26,410 nt of DNA from a virus, in the IMG/VR virus record IMGVR_UViG_3300027861_003227, positions 1 through 26,410 of that record; one strand, written 5' to 3'. The first letter of the stretch is position 1, and each line of letters opens with the position of its first letter. The notes under the pieces are model-generated. The model made no database searches, was not told the DNA's origin, and worked only from the letters and a program-made list of their open reading frames with translations. Shown in pieces: positions 7,593-14,121 of this stretch. Both the position numbers and the translations under genes were made by a program.

Positions 7593-7774
7593 GGCGTCAC
7601 CCTAACTGTTCTGAAGATGGGTAGCAAGCCCATTTCCCTGCGAGACACAAACGACACAAAACACAGTTGCTGCACACAGTCAACCACAATGTAGACCAAT
7701 GTGCCGATGGGTAGGCTTATCCTTATACGATCGGTTATAATTTATCCCGCCTACAATAATTAAAGAGAACAAGC
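7593..7774. promoter_or_regulatory. Divergent control region between leftward and rightward genes
   Basis: This 182-base region has no gene. Rightward, a perfect -10 TATAAT lies at 7736-7741, but the -35 area (around 7713-7718) is poor, so an activator may be needed. Leftward, TTGACT (minus strand of 7678-7683) could be a -35, with only a weak -10 below it. A tandem 9-bp repeat, GACACAAAC/GACACAAAA, occupies 7644-7661 between the two and could be the operator of the ribbon-helix-helix protein encoded next door. Confidence 0.5.
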
Positions 7775-9196
7775 ATGAAGACGACGCCGACCCTGCTCAC
7801 AGTGTGGAGAAAGTATGGACAAGAGATCACGGATAACCGAGATCCTTTTGTGAGACGTGGATATGGAATCAGGGGACTTGCAAAAAGGTTCAGGCTTGGA
7901 TTTAGGGAAAGTGAGCGCCTGCTTATATTTATCGATCGATACGGACCGACACCTCCCGCCGAGTTCCTGGAAGACGGCGAAGCTTTGACTAAGCGAATTT
8001 CTCCTCAATCGTCCAGCAAGACGGAGTTAAATATCAAAAAAGATAATGCCTGGTGCAGCGGTGGAGTTGCCACCTTGGATGAGTTGCTGATTCGTGCCGA
8101 CGTCAATCCTGATGACTGGAAGGTTACAACTTGGCAAGCTAGAGCGTGGGATGCGAATACCGGCGACGGCAAAGTTCAAACCATGCACTATGTCAGGGCG
8201 CAGTTAGAGCCTAGACTCGGAAAGCAACTTCAGCGTGCAGTCCATATTCCCGCATTGGACCTTGAGGAGCGCTGCAATAAAGTTGGTCCCATCGAAAAGG
8301 TTATTCTCATTCCAGACACTCAAGTTGGTTATAGAAGATCGCGCAGGCATGGTCAGCAGTGGCTTGAGCCTATACATGACAGAAGAGCAATGGATGTTGC
8401 TTGGGAAATCTGCGCCCAAACTCAGCCCGATAAGATCATCTTGCTTGGCGACATGCTTGACCTGGCGGAGATGTCGACTAAATACCCAAGACCTGCGGAG
8501 TTAATCAATACAAGTCAGCCCGCCATTTTGGAGATGGCTTGGTGGTGCCGCCGACTAAGAGAGTCATGCCCAAACTCTGAGATTCTATTCGTCGAGGGAA
8601 ATCACGAAGCCCGACTGGAGAGGTTGATAATTGAGAAGGCTGGAAGCGCGGAGGGTCTTCGAGGTGCAGATGATGACAGAGCCGCTTTAAGCGTTGCTCG
8701 CCTACTTGGACTCGACCAGTTAGACATCGATTATCTCGGACCATTTGGTTCCGACCAGTGGCTTTGGAAGGGGAGCAAAACTCCAGTAAGAATACATCAC
8801 GGCGGAATAGTTAGAAGTAAAGGAGGGCAAACTGTCAGCGCCCAACTATCAAAGTATCATCGATCAATCATCGGTGGGCACATTCATCGAGTTGAAGTTG
8901 CCTGGGCGACAGACCACGGACCAGACGGACTGAAGCAAAGGTTCGCACTTTCACCTGGATGCTTGTGCAGAGTTGATGGGGCAGTTCCAGGTGTCAGCAC
9001 CAGACCGGATTGGCAGCAAGGTATTGGCTGGATCTATCGCGACACAGGGAATGACAACGTCTTCGCAAGCGCTCAGACCATTTTGGATGGGAGTACGATT
9101 TGGGAGGGCAGTCTCCTGTATGGGCATGACCCAGAACTCAGCATAGCCAAAGACATCGAGTGGCTCGAACTGATTAAGCCCGAAATTCCTGAATAG
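7775..9196 (+). CDS. Calcineurin-like metallophosphoesterase with N-terminal DNA-binding-like region
   Basis: Residues 174-380 carry the full metal-binding set of the metallophosphoesterase fold: D181 in IPDTQ, GDMLD at 225-229, GNHE at 275-278, HH at 341-342 and GGHIH at 367-371. Such enzymes hydrolyse phosphodiesters or phosphomonoesters with two metal ions, and phage members are often nucleases of the SbcD/Mre11 sort. The first 60 residues include YGIRGLAKRFRLGFRESERL, which reads like a helix-turn-helix. A Trp-rich segment at 115-125 links the two parts. It is a single gene behind a -10 TATAAT, and the ATG at 7775 has a modest site (AAAGAGAACAAGC). DNA processing is likely, but the substrate is unknown. 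Confidence 0.9.
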   Translation: MKTTPTLLTVWRKYGQEITDNRDPFVRRGYGIRGLAKRFRLGFRESERLLIFIDRYGPTPPAEFLEDGEALTKRISPQSSSKTELNIKKDNAWCSGGVATLDELLIRADVNPDDWKVTTWQARAWDANTGDGKVQTMHYVRAQLEPRLGKQLQRAVHIPALDLEERCNKVGPIEKVILIPDTQVGYRRSRRHGQQWLEPIHDRRAMDVAWEICAQTQPDKIILLGDMLDLAEMSTKYPRPAELINTSQPAILEMAWWCRRLRESCPNSEILFVEGNHEARLERLIIEKAGSAEGLRGADDDRAALSVARLLGLDQLDIDYLGPFGSDQWLWKGSKTPVRIHHGGIVRSKGGQTVSAQLSKYHRSIIGGHIHRVEVAWATDHGPDGLKQRFALSPGCLCRVDGAVPGVSTRPDWQQGIGWIYRDTGNDNVFASAQTILDGSTIWEGSLLYGHDPELSIAKDIEWLELIKPEIPE

Positions 9197-9219
9197 AAGT
9201 TCGCCGAAACTCATGGACC

Positions 9220-9465
9220 TCAATTAACTTTAGTCTCGACAGCGAGATGAGTTTCTATCCAGCAATGAGCCCCGCACGATAAGGGATTGTTCGGACGGTA
9301 CACGATTCGAGCAACTTCAATTCCCTCACCGTCCACTATGACAGCCTCGGAAGCGTACCGGTTATCCTTATAAGTTTTTACCGTCAATACAGGCGCCGCA
9401 TCTTCAGCGGCGATCTTCTTGTTCGCTTTAATGATGTGCTGATTTACGTGGATGATTGTCTTCAT
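9220..9465 (-). CDS. Small conserved phage protein (MKTIIHVNQH type)
   Basis: Translation most likely starts at the ATG at 9465, which has a strong ribosome site (AAGGAGAGGC). An upstream in-frame start at 9564 would add 33 unconvincing residues. The 81-residue product has the pattern HVNQHIIKANK, VLTVKTYKDNRYA, then NPLSCGAHCWIET. I know this pattern from memory as a short conserved protein of unknown function in many phages and mobile elements. The Cys and His in SCGAHCW could bind metal or form a disulfide. It runs convergent with the phosphoesterase and is separated from it by 23 bases. Confidence 0.82.
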   Translation of the reverse strand: MKTIIHVNQHIIKANKKIAAEDAAPVLTVKTYKDNRYASEAVIVDGEGIEVARIVYRPNNPLSCGAHCWIETHLAVETKVN

Positions 9466-9537
9466 GCCTCTCCTTAAAGCCATACCTTCGACACCGTACT
9501 CGACACAAAAGCAAAAGCCCATACTGAACTTATTTTG

Positions 9538-9566
9538 AAAAAAACCCACATTTCGCGGACGCAATT
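9538..9566 (+). repeat. Direct repeat, left copy, flanking a one-gene cassette
   Basis: A 29-bp sequence (seven A residues and then CCCACATTTCGCGGACGCAA plus TT) matches 9874-9902 with only two differences (9546 and 9560). The two copies bracket the promoter at 9593-9621 and the gene at 9650-9874. No terminal inverted repeat or transposase accompanies them. Confidence 0.8.
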
Positions 9567-9584
9567 TATTTTAACTTCCCCCCA

Positions 9585-9632
9585 TTATATTGTTGACCAT
9601 AATATAAAAGTCATCTATATTACTTATATACA
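9585..9632 (+). promoter_or_regulatory. Sigma-70 type promoter, repeat copy 3 (diverged)
   Basis: TTGACC at 9593-9598 and TATATT at 9616-9621 are again exactly 17 bp apart. The first 11 spacer bases (ATAATATAAAA) equal those of copies 1 and 2, while the last six differ. The ACCAT-N8-ATGGT inverted repeat is lost. CTATAT-N5-ATATAC survives with one mismatch. It drives the gene at 9650. Confidence 0.8.
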
Positions 9633-9649
9633 CAGCAGGGAGACACGAA

Positions 9650-9874
9650 ATGATTAAGGTAACATCAAACGCAATCTTGGAAGCACTCAGCGAAATCAAT
9701 ATCAAGGAGACGGCGGACCGGACCTCGATTAGAATGTGGATGGGTAACCCATACGGGTTCGACAAAGCCTTAAATGACGCCCTGTCTTCAGACCTGGTGA
9801 TCATGGAGACAGTTCATACAAGAGGCGGAGTTCGGGTCATGTATACACCCTGGTACAACTCACCGATTAATTAA
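9650..9874 (+). CDS. Unknown 74-residue protein in a repeat-flanked cassette
   Basis: I do not recognise this 74-residue protein. It is soluble, with an amphipathic helix in residues 5-20 (ILEALSEINI) and a C-terminal strand pair rich in Val, Met and Tyr. It could be a small helix-turn-helix fold, but no family motif is clear. The ATG at 9650 follows CAGGGAGACACGAA. The gene has its own strong promoter, and its stop codon ends at the start of the right-hand direct repeat. Promoter, gene and repeat thus form a compact module. It may be an accessory gene of the moron kind. Confidence 0.72.
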   Translation: MIKVTSNAILEALSEINIKETADRTSIRMWMGNPYGFDKALNDALSSDLVIMETVHTRGGVRVMYTPWYNSPIN

Positions 9875-9902
9875 AAAAAACGCACATTTCGCGGATGCAA
9901 TT
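9874..9902 (+). repeat. Direct repeat, right copy
   Basis: The seven or eight A residues and CGCACATTTCGCGGATGCAA plus TT repeat the sequence at 9538-9566 with two changes. The copies start 336 bp apart. The right copy begins at the stop codon of the cassette gene and is followed by the leader of the next gene (9942). Confidence 0.8.
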
Positions 9903-9941
9903 ATATGTAAGCAGTGGGCTTACCGAAAAACTGGAGACAGC

Positions 9942-10241
9942 ATGAACTCATTAAATTTCAATATCGATGTCGTGGCAATTGAGACTCTGGCGATCCTTCG
10001 GGGTCATTCGGGAGATCGTTTGGGCGCCCTCATGAACCTTTGTAAGGAGATTTGCTATAGTGGCGCAGTTGGCGGCAACTCGCTCTGGAATATCGCCATG
10101 ACACTTGAGCACCTAGACCTGGAGCCGATGCGAATGGTTTCAGAGATGAAGTCACTAAAGGAGAGCGTCGTAATCGTGGCTCAACTTAATTTTGATGATG
10201 ACGTCACAAAAAAGATTAGCATTATTGCCAACGCTATATAG
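9942..10241 (+). CDS. Unknown 99-residue protein, first of a small-gene operon
   Basis: This is an unrecognised, mainly helical protein of 99 residues with no membrane segment. The ATG at 9942 has a good ribosome site (GGAGACAGC). It heads a run of rightward genes (9942-12508) that mostly overlap or nearly touch. No separate promoter is obvious in the 67 bases before it, so it may be read from the promoter at 9593. Function unknown. Confidence 0.75.
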   Translation: MNSLNFNIDVVAIETLAILRGHSGDRLGALMNLCKEICYSGAVGGNSLWNIAMTLEHLDLEPMRMVSEMKSLKESVVIVAQLNFDDDVTKKISIIANAI

Positions 10242-10248
10242 GAGGACC

Positions 10249-10464
10249 ATGATGTCAGTAAGAGAAAGCTTGATAAAGGCTGCGCGATACGCCGCCGAAA
10301 TTTCTAACAATAATGAAGCCTTAAAAAAGCTTCGCCCTGAATGGTGCGCCAGATTGTCAGACGATGAACTGCTTGACCTTACTTGCACCATCAATAGGCA
10401 GATGAGTTCGCACATTAATGATATGATAACTGAGCAGACAGACACCCTTAGGAGAATGCAATGA
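10249..10464 (+). CDS. Unknown 71-residue protein
   Basis: This is a small helical protein of 71 residues without recognised motifs; the second half is polar and rich in Asp, Thr and Met. AGGAGG at 10240-10245 precedes two consecutive ATG codons (10249 and 10252), and the second has the better spacing. A longer reading frame upstream overlaps the previous gene and is not needed. The stop overlaps the next start in ATGA. Confidence 0.72.
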   Translation: MMSVRESLIKAARYAAEISNNNEALKKLRPEWCARLSDDELLDLTCTINRQMSSHINDMITEQTDTLRRMQ

Positions 10465-10760
10465 ACTGCAAGCGAGTAGAAGTAGTCGTCCAGGTGGATG
10501 ACCGTTATATTGATGAAAATGACACCAAAGGCTTTCCCGTCTTCATGATGATCGAGGCGTCCGTGGATATTACGCCCAACTTCACGGAGATGGAGAATGG
10601 CGTCACGATATCCGACGATCGAGACTCGATCCTCCAAATATCTGCAAGAAGCGTAAGCGCAGTAAGCGTAGATGCAGACGACTTGAGTAAGGCGGAGTGG
10701 GAGCATATTGAGAACTGTGTATATGCTGAGGCGAGAGTTGATGAAGCCGAGGACTATTAA
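10461..10760 (+). CDS. Unknown acidic 99-residue protein
   Basis: This 99-residue acidic protein has beta-strand-like alternation in residues 3-12 (CKRVEVVVQV) and many Asp and Glu. No motif, signal peptide or membrane segment is seen. It starts with ATGA overlapping the stop of the preceding gene, so translation is coupled. Strongly acidic small phage proteins can act as DNA mimics, but nothing in the sequence goes beyond charge to support that here. Confidence 0.72.
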   Translation: MNCKRVEVVVQVDDRYIDENDTKGFPVFMMIEASVDITPNFTEMENGVTISDDRDSILQISARSVSAVSVDADDLSKAEWEHIENCVYAEARVDEAEDY

Positions 10761-10935
10761 CTCAATGCGCGGCGGATTCATTAGGGCCAAAGACGAGCAG
10801 TCAATTAGAGACTACTTTCTTGCGCAGGGCTGGGAGATAGTTGGCAGATTTGCGGTCAATCCCGACACAGGCAGAAGGTGGCTTTTTGTAAAGAATAAGG
10901 CGTACAGCCACTGGGGTGACAATAGAGATGAATAA
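10741..10935 (+). CDS. Unknown 64-residue protein
   Basis: The likely start is the ATG at 10741, which overlaps the end of the previous gene by 20 bases. A second ATG at 10765 would give 56 residues, and neither start has a strong ribosome site. The sequence contains DYFLAQGWEIVGRFAVNPDTGRRW at its centre, written here as a continuous helix (DYFLAQGWEI) and a strand-turn (NPDTGRRW). No known family is recognised. The stop overlaps the next start. Confidence 0.65.
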   Translation: MKPRTINSMRGGFIRAKDEQSIRDYFLAQGWEIVGRFAVNPDTGRRWLFVKNKAYSHWGDNRDE

Positions 10936-11119
10936 AGTTCGCTGGATACTGAAGACAGGAAGTGACAAAAGGAAGTCTAAGGTTTGCGCGATATGCTCAA
11001 AACGGAAGCCGTCTGGCTGGGGACTCCCGCAAATTAAAACCGAGAAGCCCCTCATCGTATGTGACGAGTGCTGGATTCTTTGGGCAGATGCCCCAGTTGT
11101 GAGAAAGCATTTAGGCTAA
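10928..11119 (+). CDS. Small zinc-finger-like protein
   Basis: The ATG at 10928 overlaps the previous stop in ATGAATAA; a GTG at 10916 is possible but has less support. The 63-residue product carries CAICSK and CDECW, two CxxC pairs about 24 residues apart, which could bind zinc. The first 20 residues are basic. Its stop shares bases with the next start (TAATG). It is probably a nucleic-acid- or protein-binding accessory protein of unknown role. Confidence 0.68.
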   Translation: MNKVRWILKTGSDKRKSKVCAICSKRKPSGWGLPQIKTEKPLIVCDECWILWADAPVVRKHLG

Positions 11120-11424
11120 TGGATAACTTGACCGAATTGGAAGCTGAGATGATATCGGCAGTTGTAGAGAACTTGCAGTTCTGCATTCAGACCCTGACGA
11201 AAGTGGAAGAACTTCTCATTAGGCTTGCCTCGATTGAGTCAATGACTGAGACGACCATGACAAACTCTGATGGAGTTGTTTACGACATAGATGAAATCGA
11301 TAAAGAGATCGGGGACTCCCTCAATCGAATAGAGGGCACAATCAACTTTAGCCAAAGAATGAAGGACGCCTTCAGCGAGCAGCTTTCGACCTTGCGCCTA
11401 AAGCTGCATCGAGTTTTGCACTAA
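11119..11424 (+). CDS. Unknown 101-residue helical protein
   Basis: The ATG at 11119 overlaps the previous stop (TAATG). The product is 101 residues, with long amphipathic helices at about 3-45 and 60-100 and heptad-like Leu/Ile spacing, so a helical bundle or coiled coil is likely. No family motif is recognised. It immediately precedes a putative membrane peptide and a muramidase in the same operon, and the stop is again TAATG. Confidence 0.7.
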   Translation: MDNLTELEAEMISAVVENLQFCIQTLTKVEELLIRLASIESMTETTMTNSDGVVYDIDEIDKEIGDSLNRIEGTINFSQRMKDAFSEQLSTLRLKLHRVLH

Positions 11425-11513
11425 TGGACATGTTGTCTATTCAGCTTCAAGTTCTCGGCGCCACCTTTTTAATCATATTAATGATCGCAGTCCTTAAAGG
11501 AGATGAGTTTTGA
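11424..11513 (+). CDS. 29-residue single-span membrane peptide
   Basis: A complete small gene lies between two genes and overlaps both: it starts in TAATG and ends in TTGA. The peptide begins MDMLSIQLQV, then has an unbroken hydrophobic run (GATFLIILMIAVL, about residues 12-24), and ends KGDEF. That is one membrane segment with a charged tail. It directly precedes the muramidase gene, so a role in lysis, such as a minimal holin or a release accessory, is possible. It is too short for homology-based proof, and it might exist mainly to couple translation to the TTG start downstream. Confidence 0.5.
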   Translation: MDMLSIQLQVLGATFLIILMIAVLKGDEF

Positions 11514-11971
11514 ATACAGCCTGCCTTGTCGCGCTTTGCTCCGCAGCGCTTCAACCCTATGCCGACACATATGGGAAAGACGGAGCATTCAAGTCACGCC
11601 ACAAAATCTGCATTGAGATAACAGTGGAAGCCCAAAGGCAAGGGGTGGACCCATTCATACTTGCTGCGGTAGGATACACAGAGTCTGGCTTTACTGATTC
11701 TGTCAACCAGAGTTCAGGCGCCGCTGGTCCCTTACAGGTAATGAAGCGGTTTTGGTGTAAGGATTCTAACTGCGATCTGATACATGCTGGCGTGCTAGCC
11801 TATCGGTCATTTAGTAATAATAAAACTATGATGGATGCACTCTGCCTCTATGGTAGTGGCTATCCATGCAACCGCTCGAAGGCTGGTACAAGATATGCAA
11901 AGAAAGTTCTGCGTAGCCTTGAGAGAATAACGCACGGATCAGAACTGGCGTGCGAAATAGACGGCTGCTAA
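11510..11971 (+). CDS. SLT-type muramidase (lytic transglycosylase-like)
   Basis: The product cleaves the glycan strand of peptidoglycan. AAVGYTESGF (52-61) contains the catalytic Glu, E58, in the ESGF motif. SSGAAGPLQVM (68-78) is the second conserved SLT motif. AYRSF and a late YAKKVL match the usual C-terminal motifs. The 153 residues are about the size of one SLT domain. The start is a TTG at 11510 with a strong ribosome site (AAGGAGATGAG) inside the small membrane-peptide gene. The N-terminus (ACLVALCSAALQPYA) is mildly hydrophobic, perhaps an export or signal-arrest segment. Several Cys pairs suggest disulfides and activity outside the cytoplasm. It could act at DNA entry or in lysis. 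Confidence 0.85.
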   Translation: MNTACLVALCSAALQPYADTYGKDGAFKSRHKICIEITVEAQRQGVDPFILAAVGYTESGFTDSVNQSSGAAGPLQVMKRFWCKDSNCDLIHAGVLAYRSFSNNKTMMDALCLYGSGYPCNRSKAGTRYAKKVLRSLERITHGSELACEIDGC

Positions 11972-11980
11972 GGAGATGAA

Positions 11981-12508
11981 ATGAGCAAGGGAAACTGGGA
12001 GGCCATCCATTCAAGCAAGCGTCATGATTGGCAAACTCCGAAAGAGTTATTTGCACGACTAGATAGAGAGTTCGGATTTACACTCGACGCCGCTGCGAGT
12101 TCAGAGAACGCTTTATGCGAAAGGTATCTTACTTCCGACGAAGACGCACTTGGACTGGAGCCAGGGAAATGGGCAAAACTTGCGAACTTCGGACCCATCT
12201 GGGTTAACCCTCCATATGGTCGAGACGTGATAAAATGGATCAGGAGAGGCATACGTGAAAGTCAGGAAGGCTCAAGAGTTGTAATGCTAACCTTTGCGTG
12301 CACCGAAACAAAATGGTTTAAGGAAGCGTGGGACTCTGCCACCGAGGTCAGATTCATTGTCGGAAGGTTAAAGTTCATAAATCCTCAGACGAAAGCAATC
12401 GGAGCATCCGCGCCGAAAGGCTCCTGTCTTTTAATTTTTGAACCTCATAGTCGGGAGAAGATTGCCCTTCAGAGGCTGCCCGTTGTGTCGCTTCTTCAGC
12501 TTGACTGA
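11981..12508 (+). CDS. dam: Phage Dam-type N6-adenine methyltransferase
   Basis: This is a 175-residue protein of the phage adenine methylase family (the Dam family, Pfam PF05869, recalled from memory). The features are WQTPKELF near residue 18, DAAAS at about 35-39, and the catalytic NPPYG near residue 70, where Asn replaces the Asp of DPPY. KGSCLLIF at the C-terminus is also typical. It methylates adenine in DNA using AdoMet. The ATG at 11981 has a perfect ribosome site (AAGGAGATGAA). It ends the rightward operon, and its last 134 bases overlap a leftward gene on the other strand. Confidence 0.9.
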   Translation: MSKGNWEAIHSSKRHDWQTPKELFARLDREFGFTLDAAASSENALCERYLTSDEDALGLEPGKWAKLANFGPIWVNPPYGRDVIKWIRRGIRESQEGSRVVMLTFACTETKWFKEAWDSATEVRFIVGRLKFINPQTKAIGASAPKGSCLLIFEPHSREKIALQRLPVVSLLQLD

Positions 12509-12638
12509 GAAGGCTGAATTTATCCACCATTCGACAGTTTGAAAAACACCTGGCACATGTATCGTCAAGTGTGGAGGTTTCAGGCTGGTACCTCATAAAT
12601 TGAAAATCACAGTCCCTGCATTTCAGTTGGTAGAACAT
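12375..12638 (-). CDS. Zinc-ribbon-like protein overlapping the methylase gene tail
   Basis: The 87-residue product has CRDC near residues 8-11 and CARC near 28-31, spaced like a zinc ribbon, then a charged helical tail. The ATG at 12638 starts four bases after the RmlB-like stop and has AGGGGC as ribosome site, so it belongs to the leftward operon. Its 3' half is antisense to the end of the Dam gene. The zinc motif lies in the half that does not overlap, which supports a real gene. Function unknown. Confidence 0.6.
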   Translation of the reverse strand: MFYQLKCRDCDFQFMRYQPETSTLDDTCARCFSNCRMVDKFSLLSQAEEATQRAASEGQSSPDYEVQKLKDRSLSARMLRLLSSEDL

Positions 12639-12642
12639 GCCC

Positions 12643-13680
12643 CTATTTTACCGTAGGTAAATCAAGCCAGGACATATTTTCAAGATACCAGTTCACTGTC
12701 CTTTTCAGACTTTCCTCAAATGACACTGGCGCCTCCCAACCCCACTGGGCGATCTTGAATCCGTCCAAGGCGTATCGCAGATCATGCCCAGGTCGAGAAC
12801 TGTGAGCATCCACCAACTTAAACTTCGCGTCCGTATTCATGATATCTGCAATCATATCCACAAGCTCAAGGTTGGAAATCTCCCTGTCTCCCACAACGTT
12901 AAGCCTTAGAGGTCGCTCATCATATGGCGGAACTCTTCCAGGCGCTGGATAGTTCGGGATCTCGGAAGACCTCTCAATTATTGCCAGGAGTGCATCAGCG
13001 TGATTCCTTGCGTGAAGATAGAACCTCGAACCAACAACCCCGTCCACCGAGTGAATTGGAATGACCTTTCCATCCCTTAGACTTCTAATAATCATTGGGA
13101 AGAATTTGTCAGGATGCTGCTTCTCACCGATGTTATTCATTGTATTGGTGATAACCACTGGCACTCCAAAAGTTCTCCAGTAGCTAATGGCGATCGCCTC
13201 CTGACACGCCTTCGATGCTGAATATGGGTTTGAGGGGATAATGGGATCCCACTCCTTGTGATGATAATCGTCAAATGCAGCGCCATAAACTTCGTCAGTG
13301 CTTATTTGTATAAATGACTTCAGCCCGCTTACAGATCTAGCCCATTCAAGCAAATTCAAAGTCACCTTAACATTGTTCTCAATAACTTCAGCCGGCTGAA
13401 TTATACTGCGGTCCACATTGCTATCTGCGGCAAAATGCACAACGTGTTCTACGTGTGCAAGCGCCTCCTGTGAAATCCTGCTCAATGGCGCAGTTAGATC
13501 ATGAGTGATAAATCTAACTCTCTCAGGAGTTTTCTTGTAATACTCGCTCTGACTTATGCGCTCTGGTATTCCGTCATGGCGCCAGCTACATATGCACACC
13601 ATTTCATGTGAAGTTGTGCTCAGAGCATGCTCAATAAAATGGCTGCCAATAAATCCGTCTCCGCCAGTAACTAAAATCAC
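12643..13680 (-). CDS. RmlB-like NAD-dependent nucleotide-sugar 4,6-dehydratase
   Basis: The protein is an extended short-chain dehydrogenase of 345 residues, a usual length for dTDP-glucose 4,6-dehydratase. TGGDGFIG (5-12) binds NAD. STDEVYG (127-133) holds the Thr-Asp-Glu that marks dehydratases as opposed to epimerases. YSASK (153-157) is the catalytic Tyr-Lys pair. The likely reaction is NDP-glucose to NDP-4-keto-6-deoxyglucose, the first step to rhamnose and other deoxy sugars. No RmlA, RmlC or RmlD is in the window, so the pathway must use host enzymes or genes elsewhere. The start is GTG at 13680 with a strong site (GGAGGCGTAC). Confidence 0.9.
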   Translation of the reverse strand: MILVTGGDGFIGSHFIEHALSTTSHEMVCICSWRHDGIPERISQSEYYKKTPERVRFITHDLTAPLSRISQEALAHVEHVVHFAADSNVDRSIIQPAEVIENNVKVTLNLLEWARSVSGLKSFIQISTDEVYGAAFDDYHHKEWDPIIPSNPYSASKACQEAIAISYWRTFGVPVVITNTMNNIGEKQHPDKFFPMIIRSLRDGKVIPIHSVDGVVGSRFYLHARNHADALLAIIERSSEIPNYPAPGRVPPYDERPLRLNVVGDREISNLELVDMIADIMNTDAKFKLVDAHSSRPGHDLRYALDGFKIAQWGWEAPVSFEESLKRTVNWYLENMSWLDLPTVK

Positions 13681-13827
13681 GTACGCCTCCGCCAGTTTTA
13701 AGCTTATAAAAAAAGTTCGCGATAGTGGATAGGTATATCACGCCCCAACTATTCGATATAGTAATACATATGTTCATACATTGCGTTCGTAAATTAGCTG
13801 CATTTTTTAATTACTGGAAGAATTTCA
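13681..13827. other. Divergent intergenic gap with no clear promoter
   Basis: This 147-base gap lies between the leftward RmlB-like gene and a rightward small membrane-protein gene. It is AT-rich and contains several TATA-like words (for example around 13755), but no -35/-10 pair with good spacing was found on either strand. The only certain elements are the two ribosome sites at its ends. Confidence 0.5.
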
Positions 13828-14121
13828 ATGACCCAAGAACAGGTTCTCAAAGGAATTATTTGGCTTGTGCCAGTAATCTTCGGCGCAGGCGGAGTCTACA
13901 CTCAAACCCAGTCTACCAAGTCACAATTAAAATCAGTTGAGGCATCGGTGAAAAGTCTCGAAGGGTCGTTGATTGTTCACGAAAAGAAGGCACAGCATGA
14001 AGCCGGTGAAATCGAAGTTCAATACCTCAAGACCAATCAGTCCAAAATGATGAAGCGTCAGAATAGAATAATTGAGAGCCTTGGAGCAATATGCCAAGCT
14101 ACAAATGCCCGCTGCCGCTAA
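13828..14121 (+). CDS. Small membrane protein with coiled coil (holin- or spanin-like)
   Basis: The product is 97 residues. Residues 8-26 (GIIWLVPVIFGAGGVY) form one membrane helix close to the N-terminus. A polar region with heptad-like pattern (about 30-85) ends in a short Cys-containing tail (ICQATNARC). This layout fits a type II membrane protein such as an inner-membrane spanin subunit or an XhlA-like lysis accessory. The ATG at 13828 has a GGAAGAATTTCA leader. It is alone on the plus strand inside the leftward late module, and its stop overlaps the end of the sulfotransferase gene by four bases. Lysis function is inferred from shape and from the CHAP endolysin nearby. Confidence 0.7.
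   Translation: MTQEQVLKGIIWLVPVIFGAGGVYTQTQSTKSQLKSVEASVKSLEGSLIVHEKKAQHEAGEIEVQYLKTNQSKMMKRQNRIIESLGAICQATNARCR

Noticed and set aside
9538-9566. The T-run on the minus strand of the direct repeat as an intrinsic terminator
   Set aside because: The bases before the T-run form at most a four-base stem, and the pairing is not kept in both copies.
9538-9902. Insertion sequence explanation for the 29-bp direct repeats
   Set aside because: There is no transposase and no terminal inverted repeats, and 29 bp is far longer than a target-site duplication.
10155-10790. Long open frame on the minus strand (211 codons) across the small-gene operon
   Set aside because: It is antisense to three plus-strand genes that have ribosome sites and overlapping stop/start codons. 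The translation is Leu/Ile/Ser/Cys-rich without motifs.
12517-12527. DnaA-box-like words (TTATCCACC near 12519, TTATCCACT near 1741)
   Set aside because: They are isolated, inside coding sequence, and each differs from the consensus. There is no cluster that would mark an origin.
13725-13940. Plus-strand open frame of 71 codons before the small membrane-protein gene
   Set aside because: It overlaps the better supported gene at 13828 in another frame and has no good ribosome site.
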